From assembly GCA_004297665.1 (NCBI GenBank), contig SCUP01000046.1, positions 1 to 9,440 on the forward strand: 9,440 nt of DNA, written 5' to 3'. Position 1 is the first letter of the stretch. Every line of letters begins with the position of its first letter. Under the pieces are notes generated by a model. The model saw only the letters and a list, made by a program, of their open reading frames with translations, made no database searches and was not told where the DNA came from. Source of the stretch: Nitrosarchaeum sp. (GTDB taxonomy: Archaea > Thermoproteota > Nitrososphaeria > Nitrososphaerales > Nitrosopumilaceae). Below, in pieces: positions 1-5,107 of this stretch. Both the position numbers and the translations under genes were made by a program.

Positions 1-75
1 TATCGCAAATCCAAAAATCAGTGCACCAAATGCTGCCAATGGAATTATGATGAAAATTTTTGTCTTTAGACCCAT
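1..75 (-). CDS. N-terminus of a probable membrane protein (partial)
   Basis: Only the first 25 codons are present, because the gene runs off the left edge of the window. From the ATG at 75 the peptide starts with a short basic stretch (MGLKTK). An uninterrupted hydrophobic segment follows to the window edge, rich in Ile, Leu, Ala, Phe and Gly, so it looks like a signal anchor or first transmembrane helix with the basic end inside the cell. A TATA-like box is centred 25 bases upstream and no ribosome binding site is visible, which fits a leaderless transcript and supports this start. Another ATG upstream (near 89) opens a different, hydrophilic frame and is less likely. The family and function cannot be told from 25 residues. 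Confidence 0.55.
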   Translation of the reverse strand, partial: MGLKTKIFIIIPLAAFGALIFGFAI

Positions 76-96
76 GTTGTAGATTAAACATATTCA

Positions 97-103
97 TATA
101 AAA
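97..103 (-). promoter_or_regulatory. TATA-like box for the leftward membrane-protein gene
   Basis: On the minus strand this reads TTTTATA. Its centre is about 25 bases before the ATG at 75, the archaeal TATA-to-transcription-start distance, so the RNA would begin at or next to the start codon. It lies just past the stop codon of the DUF371 gene, so the two leftward genes could be transcribed separately. Confidence 0.45.
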
Positions 104-114
104 TTGTCACAGAT

Positions 115-531
115 TTAATCAATTATTATGGTAAACGTTCCTTTGGTTTTTGGATTTTGTAATAATGTTATCATCTCTCGAGGAATAAGATCAGATGCTT
201 TATCGCATTTTACAGCTAATGTTCTTGGACATATAAAACCACTTTTTCTAATTACAATATCTTCCATATGAGTAAGAACAAGATTCTCATGACCTCTGCC
301 TTCAACATTAAATTCATGTTTGCCTACTTTGATTGAAAATGATACTTTGGAATTTGGATTTTGCAATTTTTTTTTAAATGAAGATGGTAAATCAGCACAG
401 CTAGCTGAGGCATTAACTCCAATAATACAATCACCGCTTGGAGTAAGATGTGATTCTTTTGTGATTTCAATTGTTTTCTGATGATTTGATCTAATATTTT
501 CATGGCCAGAAAATTGGATTTCAAATCTCAC
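115..531 (-). CDS. DUF371-family conserved archaeal protein
   Basis: From a GTG start at 531 this encodes 138 residues. The sequence matches what I know of the archaeal DUF371 family, especially the N-terminal GHEN motif and the stretch HLTPSGDCIIG. The family has no established function that I know of. The protein is two tandem copies of one unit, about residues 9-69 and 80-137. Each has GHEN near its start, a Lys/Ile beta-like stretch, a DL pair and LQNP before a final beta-like strand. Four cysteines (35, 45, 101, 109) fall two per copy but do not form a clear CxxC site. There is no signal peptide or membrane segment, so it is probably cytoplasmic. The open frame extends to a TTG at 555, but that TTG lies inside the TATA-like box, whereas GTG 531 sits about 26 bases from the box centre. 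It is divergent from psmA. Confidence 0.75.
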   Translation of the reverse strand: MRFEIQFSGHENIRSNHQKTIEITKESHLTPSGDCIIGVNASASCADLPSSFKKKLQNPNSKVSFSIKVGKHEFNVEGRGHENLVLTHMEDIVIRKSGFICPRTLAVKCDKASDLIPREMITLLQNPKTKGTFTIIID

Positions 532-553
532 GGCAGTATAAATAGCCAGACTC

Positions 554-561
554 AAATTAAA
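554..561 (-). promoter_or_regulatory. TATA-like box for the DUF371 gene
   Basis: On the minus strand this reads TTTAATTT. Its centre is about 26 bases before the GTG at 531, the same geometry as psmA, which implies a leaderless mRNA. No Shine-Dalgarno sequence precedes the GTG. The box also covers the more distal TTG (555-553), which makes that codon an unlikely start. Confidence 0.5.
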
Positions 562-766
562 CTTTCTTGGATTTGGTTTGAGAAAACACTGTTGCTCTAT
601 TGAAATGAAACACTAGATTAAAGCACAATTTTTATGGAAAAAAGTAACAATCTATTTAATTTAATCAGAAAACAAAAATGACTTTTGTTAAAATACCGTA
701 TCAATAGTAGGAAAGATTGAGCCTGATCTGTTATCATACATAAATTTTAGCAAAGACAAGTAACGC

Positions 767-776
767 TTTAATTAAA
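767..776 (+). promoter_or_regulatory. TATA-like box of psmA
   Basis: The box reads TTTAATTAAA. Its centre is about 26 bases before the psmA ATG at 798, so transcription should start at or within a base or two of the start codon. There is no Shine-Dalgarno sequence in the interval, which fits leaderless translation, common for first genes in archaeal operons. Confidence 0.6.
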
Positions 777-782
777 CTTTCA

Positions 783-803
783 AAGCATTGAAATCAAATG
801 CTT
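783..803. repeat. Inverted repeat across the psmA start codon
   Basis: AAGCATT (783-789) and AATGCTT (797-803) are perfect 7-base inverted copies separated by 7 bases. The right arm contains the ATG. The predicted transcription start falls in the right arm, so a leaderless RNA would lack the left arm. If functional, it is therefore more likely a DNA-binding site than an RNA hairpin. A chance origin is possible in AT-rich DNA. Confidence 0.4.
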
Positions 804-1535
804 CCTGCACAACAAGGTTATGATAGAGCAATCACGGTATTTTCACCCGATGGTAGACTTTACCAAGTGGAATATGCCATTGAAACTGTAAGAAGAGGAA
901 CAATTGCAGTTGGAATAAAATCCAAAGAAGGAATTGTAATTGCAGTGGAAGAAAAACCAAGAAAATTACAGATAACAGATATTGCTCAAAAAATATTCCA
1001 AATTGATGATCATGTAGGAGTGGCTGCTGCAGGATATATCCCAGATGCCAGAAGTCAGGTAGATAATGCAAGGTTCTTTTCTCAAAGTAATAAGATGATT
1101 TATGATGAAGCAGTCGAAGTTGAAACAATTGCAAAACATTTAGCTGATCAATGTCAACAGTTTACACAATATGCAGGAGTAAGACCTTTTGGTGTTGCAT
1201 TAATTTTAGGTGGCGTAGTTAACAATAATGTTCAGCTTTACCTAACAGATCCAAGTGGAACTTACATTTCATATGATGCAATTGCAATTGGTTCAGGTTC
1301 AGAACAAGTAACTGATTTTCTAGAGAAAACATACAAGAAAGAATTATCTCTAGACGATGCATCAACATTAGCATCTGCAGCGATTTATCTGTCAAGTGAA
1401 GATAAAGAAGGAACAAGTCACATTAGAATGGCACAAATCAAATCAAAAACAGGTTTATTTGAATTGGTATCAGATGAACAAATAGCAAAATATGCAAAAA
1501 CAGCTAAAGAAAAATATCCTCATGAAAAGAAATAG
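798..1535 (+). CDS. psmA: 20S proteasome alpha subunit
   Basis: This 245-residue protein forms the outer alpha rings of the cytoplasmic 20S proteasome, which gate substrate entry and dock the regulatory ATPase. The N-terminus has the alpha-subunit gate residues YDR (8-10), followed by ITVFSPDGRLYQVEYA. The later alpha features QYAGVRPFGVALILGG and AIGSGSE are also present. Lys65 aligns by eye with Lys66 of the Thermoplasma alpha subunit, which binds the C-terminus of PAN. There is no propeptide or catalytic N-terminal Thr, as expected for alpha rather than beta. Length is normal for archaeal PsmA. The C-terminus is Lys/Glu-rich. The ATG at 798 fits the family N-terminus and the leaderless promoter. 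It probably heads a short rightward cluster with the methyltransferase. Confidence 0.96.
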   Translation: MLPAQQGYDRAITVFSPDGRLYQVEYAIETVRRGTIAVGIKSKEGIVIAVEEKPRKLQITDIAQKIFQIDDHVGVAAAGYIPDARSQVDNARFFSQSNKMIYDEAVEVETIAKHLADQCQQFTQYAGVRPFGVALILGGVVNNNVQLYLTDPSGTYISYDAIAIGSGSEQVTDFLEKTYKKELSLDDASTLASAAIYLSSEDKEGTSHIRMAQIKSKTGLFELVSDEQIAKYAKTAKEKYPHEKK

Positions 1536-1542
1536 TATTTTA
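1536..1542 (+). promoter_or_regulatory. Possible TATA-like box for the methyltransferase gene
   Basis: TATTTTA directly follows the psmA stop codon. Its centre is about 29 bases before the TTG start, and a purine-rich run (GAAAAGAAA) precedes it where a BRE element would lie. The methyltransferase could have its own promoter or be cotranscribed with psmA; the sequence does not decide. Confidence 0.3.
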
Positions 1543-1553
1543 CAACTAAATAT

Positions 1554-1558
1554 GTGAT
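1554..1558 (+). promoter_or_regulatory. GTGAT ribosome-binding-like motif before a TTG start
   Basis: GTGAT can pair with AUCAC near the 3' end of archaeal 16S rRNA. It lies 9 bases before the TTG at 1568. An in-frame TAA at 1559-1561 and the absence of ATG or GTG between it and the gene leave TTG as the only start that keeps the family N-terminus. Confidence 0.35.
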
Positions 1559-1567
1559 TAAAGCACT

Positions 1568-2380
1568 TTGAAAATATCTGTTGCAATTCCAGAATCAGCA
1601 TTATCTGATGAATCCTTAAAACTTGATAAGACTAGAAAGATCTCCGTTCTTGCCAGAGCTTGTGCAATTTTTAAAATAGATACTATCTATGTATATCAAG
1701 AAGGAAACTACAAAGAAGATGGAAATTTACTTGTAACTATTTTAAAGTATTTAGAGACTCCACAATTTTTACGAAGAAGGCTTTTTCCAAAAATGAATGA
1801 GCTAAAATTTGCAGGTGTTTTATTGCCATTGAAAATTCCTAGTCACTCAACGCCTGCAAATCCTAAAAAAATAAACGCCGGAGATGTAAGAGAAGGAGTA
1901 GTAGTAAGTATCAAAGGTAAACGATTTGTTGACGTAGGAATCAATGAGTTGATACCATTTTTTGGAAAAGAAAATGTAGGGAAAAGAGTAACTGTTCAGT
2001 TTAAAACAGGATACCCAGATTTTTCAGTTAAAGAAATTCAAAGAAGTGAGGTTCCATTGTATTGGGGATTTGCAGTAAAAGAGAGAGCAAGTCTTTTTTC
2101 ATTGTTAACTGAATGGCAAGGAAATACAATCATCACATCAAAGAAAGGAAGGACAGCCACAAAAGAGCAACTAGCAAAATACCTAAGTTCAGATATTCCA
2201 ATTTTAGTAGTTTTTGGCTCACCTGAAAAAGGAGTACATGAAATACTAGGTGGTAAAATGAAAAATATTCAAAATGCTAAAACATTAAATTTCTTTCCAA
2301 ATCAAGCAACAGAAACAGTACGTTTGGAAGAAGCAATTCTAGGAACATTATCAATAATTAATGTATACAAAATAGGTTAA
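1568..2380 (+). CDS. SPOUT-family RNA methyltransferase with OB-fold insert (MTH1/C9orf114 type)
   Basis: This 270-residue protein belongs, by recognition, to the Pfam PF02598 group (archaeal MTH1-like, human SPOUT1/C9orf114). These are knotted S-adenosylmethionine enzymes annotated as putative RNA uridine-N3 methyltransferases. The first SPOUT half covers about residues 1-95. A beta-rich insert at about 100-155 (AGDVREGVVVSIKGKRFVDV) looks like the OB fold. The knot region follows, with VVFGSPEKGVHEI (214-226) and NFFPNQATETVRLEEAI (241-257) as the cofactor-binding signature. It acts in the cytoplasm, and rRNA is the probable substrate given the neighbouring ribosomal operon. The family is known to sit upstream of uL3 in archaea. 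It starts with TTG 32 bases after psmA. The target base is not determined. Confidence 0.88.
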   Translation: MKISVAIPESALSDESLKLDKTRKISVLARACAIFKIDTIYVYQEGNYKEDGNLLVTILKYLETPQFLRRRLFPKMNELKFAGVLLPLKIPSHSTPANPKKINAGDVREGVVVSIKGKRFVDVGINELIPFFGKENVGKRVTVQFKTGYPDFSVKEIQRSEVPLYWGFAVKERASLFSLLTEWQGNTIITSKKGRTATKEQLAKYLSSDIPILVVFGSPEKGVHEILGGKMKNIQNAKTLNFFPNQATETVRLEEAILGTLSIINVYKIG

Positions 2381-2388
2381 AACAAAAA

Positions 2389-2499
2389 ATGGCTGAAAAA
2401 AGAAATTTCTTAATTTTAGCAATTGGGTTAGGAGTAGCAGGAATAATCATTGGCGGAATAACGATTTGGAATTTTGCAAATAATTTGTTAAAACCTTGA
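2389..2499 (+). CDS. 36-residue single-span membrane protein, function unknown
   Basis: ATG at 2389, 8 bases after the methyltransferase stop, opens a 36-residue frame ending at TGA 2497-2499. It begins with a charged MAEKR. A hydrophobic stretch of about 20 residues follows (roughly 7-28, rich in Ile, Gly and Ala, ending at a Trp), and then a short polar tail, NFANNLLKP. The basic residues at the front suggest an N-inside, C-outside single helix. The helix contains GxxxG (18-22) and other small residues spaced by four, a pattern typical of helix packing or partner binding. The only ribosome-binding-like sequence is a weak AGGT at 2374-2377. It is too short for SecE, and I do not recognise a family. 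Base composition and clear membrane pattern argue for a real gene, but it is short enough for chance to remain possible. Confidence 0.6.
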   Translation: MAEKRNFLILAIGLGVAGIIIGGITIWNFANNLLKP

Positions 2500-2517
2500 T
2501 CATAATTGAAATAGTTC

Positions 2518-2546
2518 GTTAACCCAATAATTTTATCAAGTTAACC
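2518..2546. repeat. Pair of GTTAACC direct repeats before uL3
   Basis: GTTAACC occurs at 2518-2524 and 2540-2546, 22 bases apart start to start, which is about two helical turns, so both copies face the same side of DNA. The core GTTAAC is itself palindromic. TTTTAT lies between them. The pair could be regulator contacts for the ribosomal operon promoter, or chance. Confidence 0.35.
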
Positions 2547-2561
2547 ATATCTCACATGGTT
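2543..2561. repeat. Inverted repeat next to the uL3 TATA-like box
   Basis: AACCAT (2543-2548) and ATGGTT (2556-2561) are perfect 6-base inverted copies with a 7-base spacer. The right arm runs into the TATA-like box at 2560-2566 and the left arm overlaps the second GTTAACC copy. This is where an archaeal repressor or activator would touch the BRE/TATA region. If transcription starts further upstream it could instead form a small 5' leader hairpin. Confidence 0.4.
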
Positions 2562-2566
2562 TATTA
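2560..2566 (+). promoter_or_regulatory. Candidate TATA-like box of the ribosomal protein operon
   Basis: TTTATTA is centred about 32 bases before the uL3 ATG, so the RNA would start some 5-7 bases before the gene. No Shine-Dalgarno sequence is visible before the ATG at 2595, which agrees with a very short leader. TTTTAT at 2531-2536 is an alternative that would give a leader of about 35 bases. Confidence 0.4.
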
Positions 2567-2594
2567 GACGGTTGAAGACGATTTCGATTTATCC

Positions 2595-3587
2595 ATGGGT
2601 CATAGAAAATATGCTCAACCACGTAGAGGAAGCGCTGCATACTATCCTAGAGGACGTGCCAAAAGTATGGAAGCACGAATTAGAACATGGCCAAAAAACA
2701 ATTCAGATGAGCCAAAAATTTTAGCACATTGTGGTTTCAAGGCAGGGTGTGTACAAATAGTAACGATAGATGATCGTGAAAAAACTCCAAATGCAGGAAA
2801 GCAACTAGTTAGTCTTGGAACAGTTTTAGTTACTCCACCTGTTTCAATATTAGGAATTAGAGGCTATTCAAAAGATCATTATGGATTACATGCAGAATTT
2901 GACGTATATGCAAATGAATTTCCAAAAAGTATCTCAAAAGAAATTAATTTAAAAAACAAAGAAGGGGCAATTGAAAATGCAGAAAAAATGCTTGGCAGAG
3001 TCAAAGAAATTTTTGCAATAGTTGCAGTATCACCACGTGCTGCAGGATTAGAACAAAAAAAGCCATACATCTTTGAAGCATTAGTTAGTGGCGGAGATGT
3101 TAAAAAACAATTTACTCATGTAAAAGAATTATTAGGAAAAGAAATTAAAATTGAACAAATTTTTGAAACAGGTGCAACTATAGATGTTGCAGCAATTACA
3201 AAAGGCAAAGGATGGCAAGGAGTCATACAAAGATTTGGAGTCAAGAAAAAACAACACAAATCAAGAAAAACAGTGAGAGAAGTGGCTTCACTAGGTCCAA
3301 TTTCACCATCAAACGTCATGTACTCAGTTCCAAGAGCAGGACAAATGGGATTCCATCAAAGAACAGAATACGACAAAAGAATTATGATGATGGGCAATAC
3401 AGAAAATAACCAGATAAAAATAAACCCAGATGGCGGATACAAACATTTTGGTTTAGTAAAAGGAGATTTCATTATTCTAAAAGGTTCAGTTCCAGGAACA
3501 TATAGAAGATTAATCAAACTAAGAAGCCAAATTAGAAATGCGCCAGTAAAAATTACCAAGCCAAATATTTTAGAGGTAGTAATATAA
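2595..3587 (+). CDS. rpl3: Large-subunit ribosomal protein uL3
   Basis: uL3 (L3p) is a primary 23S rRNA binder whose long loop reaches the peptidyl transferase centre. The 330-residue length matches the archaeal/eukaryotic form, which is longer than bacterial L3. Archaeal features are the basic N-terminus MGHRKYAQPRRGS, the segment ITKGKGWQGVIQRFGVKKK (201-219) and the PRAGQMGFHQRTEYDKRI loop (246-263) that points to the catalytic centre. It is the first gene of the ribosomal operon and probably leaderless or nearly so. The stop codon shares one base with the uL4 start. The ATG at 2595 gives the expected family N-terminus. Confidence 0.97.
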   Translation: MGHRKYAQPRRGSAAYYPRGRAKSMEARIRTWPKNNSDEPKILAHCGFKAGCVQIVTIDDREKTPNAGKQLVSLGTVLVTPPVSILGIRGYSKDHYGLHAEFDVYANEFPKSISKEINLKNKEGAIENAEKMLGRVKEIFAIVAVSPRAAGLEQKKPYIFEALVSGGDVKKQFTHVKELLGKEIKIEQIFETGATIDVAAITKGKGWQGVIQRFGVKKKQHKSRKTVREVASLGPISPSNVMYSVPRAGQMGFHQRTEYDKRIMMMGNTENNQIKINPDGGYKHFGLVKGDFIILKGSVPGTYRRLIKLRSQIRNAPVKITKPNILEVVI

Positions 3588-4399
3588 TGAAAACAACGAC
3601 ATTTACAATAACAGGAACTAAAGACGGAGAAGTGGAATTGCCACCAATATTTTCAACCCCGTTTAGAGCAGAACTAATTCACAAAGCATTTACAAATCTA
3701 ACTTCACATAAATTCCAACCACAGGGAAGACACCCAACTGCAGGAATGGATGTAGTAGCAAGATCAAACGATCCACCTACAGGACAGCACACAGCACGTA
3801 TTGCAAAAATGAAAGGTGGTGGTGGTGGAAGACAGGGCCAAGCTGGTGGTGTTGCATCAGTAAGAGGTGGAAGACAAGCTCATCCTCCAATTGTGGATAA
3901 AGTAATTTTTAAGAAATTAAATAAAAAAGAAAACAAATTGGCATTGTGTTCTGCAATTGCTGCAACAGCATCAAAAGATTTGATACAATCAAGAGGTCAC
4001 AGAGTAGAAGATATCAAGTCATTTCCAATCATAGTATCAAATGATATAGAATCCATATCAAAAGCAAGTCAAATTTCCAAAGTATTAGAAGATCTAAAAT
4101 TAATGAAAGATGTCGAAAGATTACAGGCAAGAAAACCACGTACTGGAAAGGCTTCACTTAGAGGAAGAAGTAAAAAAGTTGGAAAGAGTGTATTGTTTGT
4201 CACAAAAGATTCATCAAAGATAAGCAAAGCATGTGGAACATTGCCAGGAGTAGAAGTAAGAGCAGTTAAAGACTTGAGCGTACTAGATCTAGCCCCAGGT
4301 TCTGATCCTATTAGATTAACAGTTTATTCAAAAGCAGCAATCGAAGAGATTGCAAAAATAAAATCAGCACATCTAGAATTAATGGTGAAAATACAATGA
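3587..4399 (+). CDS. rpl4: Large-subunit ribosomal protein uL4
   Basis: uL4 (L4p, eukaryotic L4/L1 family) has a globular domain on the ribosome surface and a long loop lining the peptide exit tunnel. The loop shows as a Gly/Arg-rich segment at about 75-103 (KGGGGGRQGQAGGVASVRGG, then RQAHPP). The globular part follows, with GHRVEDIKSFPIIVS and an RPRTGKASLRGR-like basic patch (KPRTGKASLRGR, 183-194). The length of 270 residues is normal for archaea and shorter than the eukaryotic form. The ATG overlaps the uL3 stop by one base (TAATG), and GAGGT at 3573-3577 lies 9 bases upstream as the ribosome binding site. The Gly run is encoded by a short GGT repeat. Confidence 0.96.
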   Translation: MKTTTFTITGTKDGEVELPPIFSTPFRAELIHKAFTNLTSHKFQPQGRHPTAGMDVVARSNDPPTGQHTARIAKMKGGGGGRQGQAGGVASVRGGRQAHPPIVDKVIFKKLNKKENKLALCSAIAATASKDLIQSRGHRVEDIKSFPIIVSNDIESISKASQISKVLEDLKLMKDVERLQARKPRTGKASLRGRSKKVGKSVLFVTKDSSKISKACGTLPGVEVRAVKDLSVLDLAPGSDPIRLTVYSKAAIEEIAKIKSAHLELMVKIQ

Positions 4400-4662
4400 A
4401 TGTAGATCAAGCAAGCAAAATCATTTTGAAGCCATATATCACTGAAAAAACATTTGCGATGATTGAAAATGAAAGTAAGATTTGTTTTATTGTGGATAAA
4501 GCAGCAAGTAAACCACAGATAATAGAAGCTGTAAGTGCATTATACAATCAAAAAGTTACCAATGTAAACACAGCAAGAACAATTTATGGTAAGAAGGCAT
4601 TTGTCCAGTTTGAAACTACAGAAAAAGCCAGAGATTTAGCCACAAAGATAGGAATGCTATAA
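4396..4662 (+). CDS. rpl23: Large-subunit ribosomal protein uL23
   Basis: uL23 (L23p, L23/L25 family) sits at the tunnel exit and is a docking point for SRP and other nascent-chain factors. The 88 residues carry the family signature KPYITEKTFAMIE near the N-terminus (12-24), FIVDKAASKPQIIEAV (31-46) and VTNVNTARTIYGKKAFV (54-70). The length matches archaeal L23, which lacks the eukaryotic N-terminal extension. It overlaps the uL4 end by four bases (ATGA), and GGTGA at 4383-4387 is a likely ribosome binding site, so translation is probably coupled. uL2, which usually follows, is absent here. Confidence 0.95.
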   Translation: MNVDQASKIILKPYITEKTFAMIENESKICFIVDKAASKPQIIEAVSALYNQKVTNVNTARTIYGKKAFVQFETTEKARDLATKIGML

Positions 4663-4663
4663 T

Positions 4664-4705
4664 ATGGACAATGAAATTTCATCAATACTAACAGAGGAGA
4701 AATAA
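4664..4705 (+). CDS. 13-codon ORF filling the uL23-uS19 gap
   Basis: ATG 4664 opens a 13-residue frame (MDNEISSILTEEK) ending at TAA 4703-4705. Exactly one base separates it from the uL23 stop and one base from the uS19 ATG, the same spacing as the uL14/uL24 junction. AGGA at 4650-4653 could serve as its ribosome binding site, and its own GAG GAG codons form the one for uS19. The peptide is acidic and polar and matches no ribosomal protein I know. It may carry ribosomes across the gap, be a leader peptide, be a scar left by loss of uL2, or be chance. Confidence 0.35.
   Translation: MDNEISSILTEEK
4694..4699 (+). promoter_or_regulatory. Shine-Dalgarno GAGGAG of uS19
   Basis: GAGGAG ends 7 bases before the uS19 ATG at 4707, and an in-frame stop at 4689-4691 rules out a longer uS19. 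This is one of the strongest ribosome binding sites in the operon, and it sits at the only junction with a gap of more than four bases. Confidence 0.7.
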
Positions 4706-4706
4706 G

Positions 4707-5102
4707 ATGGTCAAAGAATTTCTATATCGTGGATTGCCAAAAGAAGAGCTAGACAACATGTCATTAGAGAAATTATTCCAAATATTCAATTCAAGACAAA
4801 GACGATCGCTTACCAGAGGAATTACAGATGATAAGAGAAAGCTGATCGAGGAAATAAAATCTGCAAAAGCAGGAAAAACAAAGAATCCAATAAAGACCCA
4901 TTCTAGAGATTTAATTATTCTACCATACATGGTAGGTGTTACAGTAAATGTTTTCTCTGGAAAAGAATTCACTCCAGTTCTAATAAGATCTGAAATGATT
5001 GGTCATTATCTGGGTGAATATGTAATTACAAACAAAAGAGTCTCACATGGTGCACCAGGTGTTGGAGCATCAAGATCCAGTCTCTATGTACCATTAAAGT
5101 GA
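4707..5102 (+). CDS. rps19: Small-subunit ribosomal protein uS19
   Basis: uS19 (S19p) lies in the head of the 30S subunit near the A site and pairs with uS13. The 131-residue archaeal/eukaryotic form has an N-terminal helical region, FLYRGLPKEELDNMSLEKL (5-23), then SRQRRSLTRG (29-38). The universal core follows: KTHSRDLIILPYMVG (63-77), VFSGKEF (82-88), MIGHYLGEYVIT (97-108) and the basic tail HGAPGVGASRSS (114-125). All conserved parts are present and the length is normal. It is preceded by the 13-codon ORF rather than by uL2. Its TGA is contained in the GTGAT motif used by the next gene. Confidence 0.97.
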   Translation: MVKEFLYRGLPKEELDNMSLEKLFQIFNSRQRRSLTRGITDDKRKLIEEIKSAKAGKTKNPIKTHSRDLIILPYMVGVTVNVFSGKEFTPVLIRSEMIGHYLGEYVITNKRVSHGAPGVGASRSSLYVPLK

Positions 5103-5103
5103 T
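5099..5103 (+). promoter_or_regulatory. GTGAT ribosome-binding motif deciding the uL22 start
   Basis: GTGAT overlaps the uS19 stop and lies 4 bases before ATG 5108. The same motif and spacing occur before uL5 and uS8. This favours ATG 5108 over reading the GTG at 5099 as the start codon. Confidence 0.5.
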
Positions 5104-5107
5104 TGAT

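Larger units (their letters stand above)
532..797. other. Divergent intergenic region between the DUF371 gene and psmA
   Basis: About 266 AT-rich bases separate the two divergent starts. It holds a leftward TATA-like box near 554-561, a rightward one at 767-776 and a further TATA-like run at 654-665 that has no gene at the right distance. The only ATG frames seen in the middle are 9 and 15 codons long and do not look like real genes. No tRNA, C/D-box RNA or strong hairpin was recognised by eye. Confidence 0.7.

Noticed and set aside
517..531. Near-palindrome GATTTCAAATC at the DUF371 start, sharing TTGAAATC with the psmA start
   Set aside because: It is only 5 bases per arm in AT-rich DNA, lies on opposite sides of the two start codons, and is too weak to call a site.
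634..707. Two overlapping tiny frames (15 and 9 codons) in the divergent spacer
   Set aside because: They overlap by ATGA, but neither has a ribosome binding site or a TATA box at the right distance, and such frames are expected by chance here.
832..1134. 100-codon antisense frame opposite psmA
   Set aside because: The translation is a Leu/Gln/Phe-rich string typical of the reverse complement of AT-rich coding DNA, with no recognisable domain.
3212..3409. Rightward 65-codon frame inside uL3
   Set aside because: It is out of frame with a conserved uL3 region and its peptide has the basic, low-information look of a shadow.
3813..3828. Short GGT repeat in uL4
   Set aside because: It simply encodes the Gly run of the tunnel loop that is conserved in uL4, so it is not an independent repeat element.
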